Positions 1 to 6,025 of a stretch of DNA of 7,058 nt are shown here, piece after piece. The stretch comes from an uncultured Candidatus Saccharibacteria bacterium (GTDB lineage Bacteria; Patescibacteria; Saccharimonadia; Saccharimonadales; UBA5946). Made by a program: the position numbers and the translations under genes. The notes under the pieces were generated by a model that searched no databases, was not told the DNA's origin, and saw only the letters and a program-made list of their open reading frames with translations. Position 1 is the stretch's first letter. Each line of letters opens with the position of its first letter. The DNA is taken from the NCBI GenBank assembly GCA_946886435.1, contig CAMPIR010000037.1, positions 1 to 7,058 of the forward strand. The letters run 5' to 3'.

Positions 1-42
1 GGTAAAGAGCCATCACTAGTTTACAAACGAGAATCTAACTAG
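1..42 (+). CDS. 3' end of an unidentified upstream gene (partial)
   Basis: Frame 1 is open from the first base and ends at TAG (40-42), giving the tail GKEPSLVYKRESN. The other two forward frames hit stops at 3-5 and 17-19. A strong terminator follows 16 bp later, which fits the end of a gene or operon. Only 13 codons are visible, so the family cannot be named. The neighbouring pilus genes make a pilin or another pilus gene possible, but that is a guess from context. Confidence 0.45.
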   Translation, partial: GKEPSLVYKRESN

Positions 43-58
43 TTACTCTTATCAATAC

Positions 59-84
59 AAAAGAGACCCAACCGGGTCTCTTTT
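59..84 (+). terminator. Rho-independent terminator hairpin
   Basis: An 11-bp perfect stem pairs 59-69 (AAAAGAGACCC) with 74-84 (GGGTCTCTTTT) around a 4-base AACC loop. The GC-rich top and the A/T base that supplies a short U-run are typical of intrinsic terminators. By symmetry it could work in either direction. It would end the transcript of the gene that stops at 42 and separates it from the minor-pilin genes. Confidence 0.8.
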
Positions 85-92
85 GCTATACT
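84..92 (+). promoter_or_regulatory. Extended -10 promoter for the minor-pilin operon
   Basis: TGC-TATACT at 84-92 is an extended -10 element (TGn followed by a TATAAT-like hexamer, 87-92). No TTGACA-like -35 lies 16-18 bp upstream; that stretch is the left arm of the terminator stem. Extended -10 promoters can work without a good -35. Transcription would start near 98-100, leaving only about 8-10 bases before the ATG at 108. Confidence 0.55.
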
Positions 93-107
93 AAAACCAC
101 AACCGTT

Positions 108-542
108 ATGAAAAAAACACAGCAAAGCGGCTTCAGTATCGTCGAGATCATCGTTGGGATCGCACTGCTCGGTATGATCATCGGAGGCGTTGCGCTGGCT
201 TTTGACTGGCTAATCAAAGATTATGCGCGGGCTCGAGAGCTCAATGAGATCTACGCAGCGCTCAGTGGCTGCCCTGAAATCGACCGAGCCATGCAGTATG
301 AGTCGATCATATCTACGAACTGCAGCCCGAACGATACCTTTGACGCAGAGACGGCCACGGGAAATAACGACATCACCTATGTGACAAACTCTGACCCTGT
401 CTTGACCTCTGACCTACCGAACACCGACCCCGCCTACAATATTCCCGACTCAAAAGTCGTCGATGTAACCGTCGAGCCAAAATCAGGCGACACATGGAAG
501 ATTCGCCTCCTCATCTCCAGAAACGGCATAGGCCAACAATGA
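108..542 (+). CDS. Prepilin-type minor pilin, small (GspI/PilV-position)
   Basis: This is a 144-aa secreted pilin-like protein. The class III signal is clear: a basic leader MKKTQQSG, predicted cleavage after Gly8, then FSIVE with the conserved Glu at mature position +5 (Glu13). A hydrophobic helix runs to about residue 32. A prepilin peptidase would cut and methylate Phe9. The rest is a small polar domain with two cysteines (55 and 72) that could form a disulfide. It is first of three consecutive pilin-like genes and overlaps the next by 4 bases (ATGA). In size and position it resembles GspI/PilV, but the C-terminal domain is too divergent to confirm this by eye. No Shine-Dalgarno precedes the ATG; the -10 box sits about 15 bases upstream. 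Confidence 0.85.
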   Translation: MKKTQQSGFSIVEIIVGIALLGMIIGGVALAFDWLIKDYARARELNEIYAALSGCPEIDRAMQYESIISTNCSPNDTFDAETATGNNDITYVTNSDPVLTSDLPNTDPAYNIPDSKVVDVTVEPKSGDTWKIRLLISRNGIGQQ

Positions 543-1354
543 GACAGCGACAAAGCGGTTTCACTCTGGTCGAGATGATCATCGTCGTCACGATGACGAC
601 GGTTCTCAGCATGGTCATCTTTGCGATCGGCTATCAGTATCTAAAACAAGCAGCCAGCCTCACAGCACGAAGCAATTTCTACGGTGACCGCCTCACTGTC
701 TCTGATTATCTCCGTCAAAATATCGGAATGTCAACCGGACTGCTCAACCAAAACAGCATCCCGGACAACAATACGTTAGTCCCTGATCCGCTCGACGGAA
801 CTGGTACTCGCTGGCAGCTGATCCACACGATACCCGGAGTACAGGGTTCACCAACCGGCGTTACGCCTATCGTTTACTATTCGCAGGATGCACTTCGAGC
901 TGACAAAACCGCCATCATGAACGGTACGAATGCCTATCAAAACGAGTTCATCGTCTACCATGACGGGCCTTCATCTGAGCTCAGAATCCGTTCGCTAGCT
1001 AACCCCTTAGCCCCTGACAATACAACTCGTACAAGCTGCGTGACGGCTTCCTCGACCTGCCCCAAAGATAAAGTCCTCTTGAGTGGCGTCAAAAGCGTCG
1101 AGATGCGGTATTTTTCTCGATCAGGCGAGGACATCGACTTTCGGAGCTCCTGCGACCCGGATGTTTTTTACTGCGACGGAAATATCCCCATAGGCTGCAA
1201 CCAGTCGCCGCCATACGAAGGCTGCAACGGTCTTGATTTTCCTCACGTAGAGGTTGTTCAGTTCGATCTAAAGGTAGAGAAAACTATCGAATCTGACGCA
1301 AATAACTCCATTTATAACTCAACAATCATAAGGATCGCTCTGCGAAATGCGTAA
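539..1354 (+). CDS. Prepilin-type minor pilin, medium (GspJ/PilW-like)
   Basis: This is a 271-aa pilin-like protein. I place the start at 539, where ATG overlaps the previous stop as ATGA. A start at 494 would add 15 residues ahead of a normal leader. From 539 the leader is MRQRQSG, cleavage after Gly7, then FTLVE with Glu at +5 (Glu12), and a hydrophobic helix to about residue 30. The long globular part has six cysteines (167, 174, 205, 212, 220, 229), four of them crowded into a 25-residue Asp/Gly/Pro-rich loop. The C-terminal strands (about 236-271) resemble the ends of PilW/PulJ-type pilins. It probably joins a pilus tip or priming complex with its two neighbours. It overlaps the next gene by 8 bases. 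Confidence 0.85.
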   Translation: MRQRQSGFTLVEMIIVVTMTTVLSMVIFAIGYQYLKQAASLTARSNFYGDRLTVSDYLRQNIGMSTGLLNQNSIPDNNTLVPDPLDGTGTRWQLIHTIPGVQGSPTGVTPIVYYSQDALRADKTAIMNGTNAYQNEFIVYHDGPSSELRIRSLANPLAPDNTTRTSCVTASSTCPKDKVLLSGVKSVEMRYFSRSGEDIDFRSSCDPDVFYCDGNIPIGCNQSPPYEGCNGLDFPHVEVVQFDLKVEKTIESDANNSIYNSTIIRIALRNA

Positions 1355-2810
1355 TACATCAGAACAATCAGGGTCAATCATCGTCAGCATCATGGTTATT
1401 ATGATCTTTCTCACTATGACGGTGCTCAGCCTCTCGGTTGTTTCGCAGACTAATATCACTCGTGCCGCCCAGCGTATCTTTCTCCTCCAAGCACAATATG
1501 CCGCTGAGTCAGGCGCCGACGCTGCAGTTGCATACCTGAACTCATCGACCGGCACCTACCCAGAGTCAGGAACTGAAAAGCTACTATTCACCGATAGCCC
1601 TACCTATCGAGCTACCTACCAAGCAACGATAAGCGACACCGCCGACCCTAACCAGAAATCAGTAATGAGTATTGGTCGGGTTTATCAGCCATCTACCGCT
1701 ACAGTTCCGAAACTCACCTACAAACTACAGGTTACTCTCGAGCGTAGTAGCACAGAGTTTACCTCGTCTATCGTCAGTCGTAACAGTGTTGAGATCGCGT
1801 CATCCGTGAAGGCCGTTATAGCAACGAGCCTTTTCGTCAATGAATACGTCCGCGCCAATAAAAATACCTCTGAAGTCGCAATAAACGACCTCACGATCGC
1901 AGGAAAGTATCCCGATGGCGGCAATTGTTCGCTATCTGGTTCCGGAGATTTGACGCGCAGCTCCGATCTGCCTGTCGGGACGAAGGCAAAGCTACGAATG
2001 GCATTCAGCAACTGCATGGCCGTACCGCCTGGAAACACGAGCAATACTGATTTTGACATCATCGCAAACGACTCTACTATCCAAAAGATCGCATCTACCT
2101 ATATACCATGGGGCTATAAGATGAATAACGCGGACGGCAACGGAGAATATACAAACGGCAACTGCACCGATTGGTCTGCAGCATCACCGGTTAGTATTCC
2201 TAGTGCCGGGAATGACCGCAAGACGCACTATCCCGATACCGGTGCCGGCACTGCATCGGCCTCAGCCTGTGGCGGCAGCGGCTCGGCTCCAGCCGACTTG
2301 AACTTGGGCAGCAAGACCTACGTGATCAAAGATCATGTCCATGTCCGTGCGCACTTCTGTAAGGCCTCGGACTGCACGCCGACTTTCATCAACCCTGACG
2401 CCGGAACTACCAAGTTCGTGTTTATCGAAGGGGTAATGAACTTTCAAAACATAAAGATCGACAGTAGCTCACCAGGAAACATCATCTTTATATCTTATAG
2501 CACCAGCCAGTCTCTAAGTGACTCAAAGCAATGCCCGAGCAATTCGGCGGCGATCAGACTCGGCAAAGACGGTAGTATCAGCCTCTACGCGCCAAAAGCT
2601 TATTTTATCGCAACGAATGGTATGCTCTGTCTCGATCAAACAAAGTTTGACAGCGGCGTGAAATCGCTCGGTGGTATTTCTGGCAAGGATATCTATATTT
2701 CCTCCAACAGTGGCGCAACATTTGAGTTGGCTTTCAACCCTGAGTTTCCGCTGTCGACCGTGCCGCTCGATCTCTCCTGGCGGTCTACGAATATCAAACG
2801 AGTGTACTAG
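1347..2810 (+). CDS. PilX/GspK-like large minor pilin, probable pilus tip protein
   Basis: This 487-aa protein begins MRNTSEQSG then SIIVS, a prepilin-like boundary after Gly9. The usual Glu at +5 is replaced by Ser14. A hydrophobic segment spans about 11-33, followed by the PilX-type motif QAQYAAESGADAA (48-60). Lack of Glu5 and large size are hallmarks of GspK, which caps the pseudopilus of type II secretion systems. The C-terminal part (about 355-465) alternates short hydrophobic strands with a YAPKA motif (414-418) and GGISGKDIYIS (442-452). It looks like the beta-solenoid domains often attached to PilX-like proteins. Eight cysteines (194, 223, 273, 308, 338, 343, 396, 428) all lie in the exported part. 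AAGGA at 1330-1334 is a possible, rather distant, ribosome site. Cleavage by prepilin peptidase is likely but not certain. Confidence 0.75.
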   Translation: MRNTSEQSGSIIVSIMVIMIFLTMTVLSLSVVSQTNITRAAQRIFLLQAQYAAESGADAAVAYLNSSTGTYPESGTEKLLFTDSPTYRATYQATISDTADPNQKSVMSIGRVYQPSTATVPKLTYKLQVTLERSSTEFTSSIVSRNSVEIASSVKAVIATSLFVNEYVRANKNTSEVAINDLTIAGKYPDGGNCSLSGSGDLTRSSDLPVGTKAKLRMAFSNCMAVPPGNTSNTDFDIIANDSTIQKIASTYIPWGYKMNNADGNGEYTNGNCTDWSAASPVSIPSAGNDRKTHYPDTGAGTASASACGGSGSAPADLNLGSKTYVIKDHVHVRAHFCKASDCTPTFINPDAGTTKFVFIEGVMNFQNIKIDSSSPGNIIFISYSTSQSLSDSKQCPSNSAAIRLGKDGSISLYAPKAYFIATNGMLCLDQTKFDSGVKSLGGISGKDIYISSNSGATFELAFNPEFPLSTVPLDLSWRSTNIKRVY

Positions 2811-2825
2811 CCTCTGTTAATACGT

Positions 2826-2831
2826 TATACT
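2826..2831 (+). promoter_or_regulatory. Possible -10 box ahead of pilM
   Basis: TATACT at 2826-2831 lies in the 48-bp gap between the large minor pilin and pilM. A weak -35 candidate, TGTACT (2803-2808), sits 17 bp upstream, with three of six matches to TTGACA. Transcription would begin near 2838 and leave a leader of about 20 bases without a clear Shine-Dalgarno. It may give pilMNO an extra transcript beyond read-through from the minor pilins. Confidence 0.4.
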
Positions 2832-2858
2832 TAAGCGTAAGCAAAACCGTGGGCATTC

Positions 2859-3911
2859 ATGAGCAATTATTTTTATAAAGACAAACCGATTGTCGGCCTC
2901 GACATCAGCCAGACTAGTCTAAAAATCATGGCAATCAACCGCCAAAAATGGACAGTTTTAGGGTACGGATCATTGGATGTTGACCCTTCTAAGATGCAGC
3001 AAAGTCTTGACGGTGACGGTAGCTATCTTGCGGAGCAACTTCAGGTGTTACTGAGCTCAAAACTGGTCGGAACGTTGCCGAGCGATCATGTCATCATGAG
3101 CATCCCCACATCTCGCACCTATACTCGGAACATAAGCCTTCCTGGTGATGTAAAGGGTGATTTGCTCGACACTATGCGTCTCGAGGCTGAACAGTACATC
3201 CCAGTTGCAGTCGATCAGCTCTATATCGACTACGAGATCACTTCACGCACAGAAAAGGCTATTACTGCATATATGTGTGCCGCGCCCAAGCATATCGTTG
3301 ATACCTGTATCGAGGCCGCAGCTAGAGCAGGCCTGCGTACCATCGTCGTCGAGCCAAGCATGAACGCAGTTACTCGACTCCTCAAAGTTAGCGAGCAAGG
3401 TGACCTGCCTACAGTCATCGTCGATATTGGAGCAGCCAACACCGATGTCGCCGTACTCGACTCTGTCATCAAAGTTACCGGAGGCATAGCAGTCGGCGGC
3501 AACACCCTGACACTGGATATCTCTTCCCAGCTGAAGGTTTCCCTCGAACAAGCTCATCAGTTAAAGGTATTGCATGGCCTCAATCACAGTGCACAGCAAA
3601 AGAAACTCGTAAAGGCCTCAGCTCCGAGTCTCGACAAGATGATAGCCGAAGTTAAAAAAGTCATGCGTTACTACGAAGAGCGTGTTCCCGATGCTCGAAA
3701 ACTCGAACAGGTACTTATCATCGGCGGCGGCTCTAGCATGCCGGGGCTCGGTGATTACTTTACGGAAAAACTATTCCTTGCTTCACGTGTCGCCAGTCCA
3801 TGGCAACGGCTCGATTTCGCAAAACTCCCGCAACCAGCCCGTCAGTTCAAGCCACGATACATATCGGTAGCCGGTCTTGCGTACGTTCAACCGAAAGAGA
3901 TCTGGCGATGA
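2859..3911 (+). CDS. pilM: Type IV pilus assembly protein PilM
   Basis: PilM is an actin/FtsA-fold cytoplasmic protein that binds ATP and the N-terminal tail of PilN, linking the alignment complex to the motor. At 350 aa it has normal family length. The nucleotide-site motifs are all visible: phosphate-1 GLDISQTSLK (13-22), phosphate-2 DIGAANTD (189-196), and the adenosine motif IIGGGSSMPGL (287-297). The conserved EAEQYIPV segment (109-116) and a GGIAVGGN stretch (208-215) also fit. No signal peptide or membrane helix is present. It is the first gene of a cluster joined by ATGA overlaps to pilN, pilO and a PilP-position gene. The TGA stop at 3909-3911 overlaps the pilN start. Confidence 0.95.
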   Translation: MSNYFYKDKPIVGLDISQTSLKIMAINRQKWTVLGYGSLDVDPSKMQQSLDGDGSYLAEQLQVLLSSKLVGTLPSDHVIMSIPTSRTYTRNISLPGDVKGDLLDTMRLEAEQYIPVAVDQLYIDYEITSRTEKAITAYMCAAPKHIVDTCIEAAARAGLRTIVVEPSMNAVTRLLKVSEQGDLPTVIVDIGAANTDVAVLDSVIKVTGGIAVGGNTLTLDISSQLKVSLEQAHQLKVLHGLNHSAQQKKLVKASAPSLDKMIAEVKKVMRYYEERVPDARKLEQVLIIGGGSSMPGLGDYFTEKLFLASRVASPWQRLDFAKLPQPARQFKPRYISVAGLAYVQPKEIWR

Positions 3912-4507
3912 TCAACCTGATCAGTCCCGAACAAAAACGCGATATACGAGCCGCGCGCGCGAACGTGACGCTCCTAAGGTACTGCATCATGTTGCTCGTA
4001 GCCGGATCGCTCGTAGGCATGATATACGGCGGCGGATTTTGGCTCGTCACGATGGAAAAGTCGGCCGTCGAGGCAAAGCGCGAGTCGCAGACCGCCCAGA
4101 TAAAAGCCTACGCGGCAGTCGAAAAAGAAGCAGACGCTTTCCGGAGCGATCTCAAAGTAGCGAAAAGTATCCTCAGTAAAGAGACTAGTTACAGCACCTT
4201 CCTGACTACACTGGCCAAAGACCTCCCTCCGGGTGCCGTACTGACCAGTATCTCTATCGGTGCTATTGACCAGAAATCACCAAAACCGCTCGCGATCGAC
4301 GCCCGAGTGAGCAGCTACGCAAACGCACTCGTGCTCAAAACTCGGCTCGAACAGTCATCGCTGTTCGAAAATGTCAGCCTGGTCAACACAACCCGTCCAG
4401 ACAACATCACCTCACTCACCGGCCAGGAGGCTCGCTACCCGTACGAAGCAACGTACAGCGTCAAGCTCACGTCTGGAGCTACCTCGAGCTCGGGAGTTAA
4501 GCCATGA
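3908..4507 (+). CDS. pilN: Type IV pilus inner-membrane protein PilN
   Basis: This 199-aa bitopic protein starts at 3908, where ATG overlaps the pilM stop. An earlier ATG at 3800 would add 36 residues overlapping pilM and hide the typical N-terminus. From 3908 it opens MINLISPEQKRD, matching the INLLP-type tail by which PilN docks on PilM. A membrane helix follows (about 24-47), then a charged coiled coil (about 50-92). The periplasmic-type domain includes LPPGAVLTSISI (106-117), a common signature of the PilN ferredoxin-like fold. It should dimerise with the PilO-like protein encoded next. The purine run at 3894-3901 is a weak ribosome site. Family assignment is firm; details of pairing are inferred. 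Confidence 0.9.
   Translation: MINLISPEQKRDIRAARANVTLLRYCIMLLVAGSLVGMIYGGGFWLVTMEKSAVEAKRESQTAQIKAYAAVEKEADAFRSDLKVAKSILSKETSYSTFLTTLAKDLPPGAVLTSISIGAIDQKSPKPLAIDARVSSYANALVLKTRLEQSSLFENVSLVNTTRPDNITSLTGQEARYPYEATYSVKLTSGATSSSGVKP
4492..4496 (+). promoter_or_regulatory. Shine-Dalgarno site for the pilO-like gene
   Basis: GGGAG at 4492-4496 lies 7 bases before the ATG at 4504, inside the end of pilN. It supports the 4504 start and shows that internal operon genes here can use a Shine-Dalgarno, unlike the first genes of the transcription units. Confidence 0.55.
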
Positions 4508-5079
4508 AGAAAAAATCAACACTAACCTCGACTGTCATTGTCAACTGGTCTTTGTACGGCCTGATCGTACTTTTGGTTGCAGGGATTGGTGCGGGTAGTT
4601 ACCTCATGCACATGAAACTGGTAGGTTACGTGACTAACGTTGATCACACAAAGATAGACACTGAACTGAGCGAGCAGGGCATTGAAAATGCCAAGAAGCT
4701 ACGTCGTACGCTTGACGACAACAGGGAAAGCGTTGCTCGAGCCGCTGCTATCGTAGCCGATACCAAATACTACGAGTACCAAGACCAGATCGTTCAAGAT
4801 ATCAGCTCTTATGCCGCGGCGTCCGGCCTTACTGTGCTCGGGTTCGATTTCACGACCAGTACTAGCGCAAAAGCGACCGCTATTACCGGAGTTAAGGCCG
4901 TAGTTGCAACGATTAGCCTCAGCTCTCCGGTCAACTATGATAACTATCTCCAGTTCCTAAAGCTGATCGAGCGCAACCTAACAAAAATGCAGATCACACA
5001 ACTCGATATATCGAACGACTTGAAGAACATAGGCAGCGTCAACAGCCCTGTTATAACGCTGGAGGTATACGTACGATGA
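4504..5079 (+). CDS. pilO: PilO-like type IV pilus inner-membrane protein
   Basis: This is a 191-aa protein with a short basic N-terminus, one membrane helix (about 13-35), a coiled-coil stretch (about 45-85) and a mixed alpha/beta domain (about 92-190). The C-terminal domain has the PilO pattern: a helix then strand (SGLTVLGFDF, 107-116), a second helix (YDNYLQFLKLIERN, 145-158), a strand (MQITQLDI, 162-169) and a final strand (VITLEVYV, 183-190). PilO pairs with PilN in the T4P alignment complex. It follows pilN with an ATGA overlap and ends in another ATGA overlap. Sequence identity to textbook PilO is low by eye, so the name rests on topology and gene order together. Confidence 0.8.
   Translation: MKKKSTLTSTVIVNWSLYGLIVLLVAGIGAGSYLMHMKLVGYVTNVDHTKIDTELSEQGIENAKKLRRTLDDNRESVARAAAIVADTKYYEYQDQIVQDISSYAAASGLTVLGFDFTTSTSAKATAITGVKAVVATISLSSPVNYDNYLQFLKLIERNLTKMQITQLDISNDLKNIGSVNSPVITLEVYVR
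5061..5065 (+). promoter_or_regulatory. Shine-Dalgarno site for the 100-aa PilP-position gene
   Basis: GGAGG at 5061-5065 is a near-perfect anti-Shine-Dalgarno match, 10 bases before the ATG at 5076. It is inside the last codons of the pilO-like gene. It suggests the small downstream gene is really translated. Confidence 0.55.
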
Positions 5080-5378
5080 GACACTCATTAGCTACCGTCA
5101 CTCGTAACCTTAAAAAACTCGGGTCCTTTCTATCGGCTCATAGTTTTATGGTATATTTCATTATCTTTACCTGTGTCCTAACTGGTGCGTTTCTGGGGTT
5201 GAACATAGCGCTAAACCAACCAAGCGATGAAGACTATCGCTCACAAAAGCTTAGCGAAATACAGTCGACAAAGTTTGATACCGCTACGATCGAACGCATA
5301 AAGCGCCTTAACGCTCAGCAACAAACAAACCTCGATACTCTTCCTGCTGGTCAACGCACTAATCCATTCAGCGAATAA
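5076..5378 (+). CDS. Small single-pass membrane protein in PilP position
   Basis: This is a 100-aa protein of unnamed family. A basic N-terminus (residues 1-15, several Arg/Lys) precedes one membrane helix (about 24-46), giving a predicted N-in topology. An extracellular tail of about 54 residues contains a short amphipathic stretch (FDTATIERIKRLNAQQ, 67-82) and ends with PAGQRTNPFSE (90-100). It starts inside the pilO stop (ATGA) behind a strong GGAGG site, so it belongs to the pilMNO cluster. Fourth place after pilO is where Gram-negative operons carry pilP, and an RDPF/NPF-like motif after a proline linker recalls PilP. The PilP beta-domain that contacts the PilQ secretin is absent, as is a lipobox. 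A reduced PilP analogue is my inference; an unrelated small pilus factor is possible. Confidence 0.7.
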   Translation: MRHSLATVTRNLKKLGSFLSAHSFMVYFIIFTCVLTGAFLGLNIALNQPSDEDYRSQKLSEIQSTKFDTATIERIKRLNAQQQTNLDTLPAGQRTNPFSE

Positions 5379-5431
5379 CCGAGCGCCGATAAACAAATGC
5401 TTTATGTATGTCTATCTCTCGTCGCTGCTAG

Positions 5432-5437
5432 TATAGT
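5432..5437 (+). promoter_or_regulatory. Possible -10 box for a leaderless PRC-barrel transcript
   Basis: TATAGT at 5432-5437 ends 6 bases before the ATG at 5444. Normal spacing from a -10 box would put the transcription start on or next to the A of the ATG, giving a leaderless mRNA. No purine-rich ribosome site is seen upstream, and no good -35 was found. The 65-bp gap 5379-5443 contains no convincing terminator, so read-through from the pil cluster is also possible. Confidence 0.45.
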
Positions 5438-5443
5438 AGAAGT

Positions 5444-6025
5444 ATGCTGATATCGATCGAAAACCTACTCACCGTGCCCGTCATGAGCCTGCAGACCGGG
5501 GCACAGCTGGCCGAGACGACCGCTGCACTCGTCGACCCTCGCCAACTGACTATCGCCGCATTTTACGTAGAAGGAGCCGGCCTCGAACAATCACCGAGCG
5601 TGTTGCACCCGAGTGATATCAGAGAGCTGAGCGATATCGGCATGATTGTCGACGACGCAACGAAGTTAACGTCACTCGACGGTCTCGTTAGGCTACAGGA
5701 AATCATCGATTTTGGCTTTGAGCTTATCGATCTAAAGGTTATCGATGAAAATAAGCGGAAGCTCGGCAAAGTATCCGCCTACAGCGTCGAAACGGTCGAC
5801 TACACGATCATGCAAATCTACACTGAGCAGTCGCTTATCAGAAGCCTCGGTACTGCTGGCAACGTCATCCACCGCTCGCAGGTCATCTCTGTGAACAATG
5901 ACGTTTTAGTCGTCCAGTCGCCAACCGTCCGAGAGGACAACCAAGAGGTCGCTGTCGACTCTAGCGGTGTTTTCGTTAACCCGTTCCGAAGCGGCAGCGC
6001 TCAACCCGATAACATCAGCCGTTAA
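5444..6025 (+). CDS. PRC-barrel domain protein
   Basis: This is a 193-aa soluble protein with two PRC-barrel-like units in tandem. Unit 1 (about 11-78) opens VPVMSLQTGAQLAE, then strand-rich sequence and HPSDIREL. Unit 2 (about 87-162) has the family pattern LKVIDENKRKLGKVSAYSVE, then TIMQIY and a late VISVNNDVLVV. PRC barrels are small beta-folds found in photosystem H subunit, RimM and many stand-alone proteins; the stand-alone forms have no settled function. A polar tail holds VFVNPFRSG (176-184). There is no signal peptide, membrane helix or visible catalytic site. It lies between the pilus cluster and recX, has its own possible promoter, and shares a TTAA with the convergent recX stop. 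A link to the pilus is not shown. Confidence 0.8.
   Translation: MLISIENLLTVPVMSLQTGAQLAETTAALVDPRQLTIAAFYVEGAGLEQSPSVLHPSDIRELSDIGMIVDDATKLTSLDGLVRLQEIIDFGFELIDLKVIDENKRKLGKVSAYSVETVDYTIMQIYTEQSLIRSLGTAGNVIHRSQVISVNNDVLVVQSPTVREDNQEVAVDSSGVFVNPFRSGSAQPDNISR

Noticed and set aside
15..46. Repeated ACTAGTT at 15-21 and 38-44, the second inside palindrome TAACTAGTTA (36-45)
   Set aside because: Two short AT-rich copies, one within a probable coding tail, are not enough to call an operator or attachment site.
494..538. Upstream ATG at 494 as the start of the medium minor pilin
   Set aside because: It would add 15 residues ahead of the normal short basic leader MRQRQSG and lies deep inside the previous gene. 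The ATG at 539 forms an ATGA overlap and gives a canonical prepilin signal.
3230..3557. Minus-strand open frames opposite pilM
   Set aside because: They lie wholly inside a clear pilM gene and show no recognisable domain or ribosome site; they are shadows of its codon bias. The same applies to minus-strand frames at 1718-2062 and 2262-2447.
3800..3907. Upstream ATG at 3800 as the start of pilN
   Set aside because: It adds 36 residues read from pilM in another frame. The start at 3908 overlaps the pilM stop and gives the conserved MINL-type N-terminus.
5379..5443. Terminator or small RNA between the PilP-position gene and the PRC gene
   Set aside because: Only a weak 5-bp ATAAA/TTTAT pairing is seen, with no GC-rich stem or U-run; the gap is better explained by a promoter.
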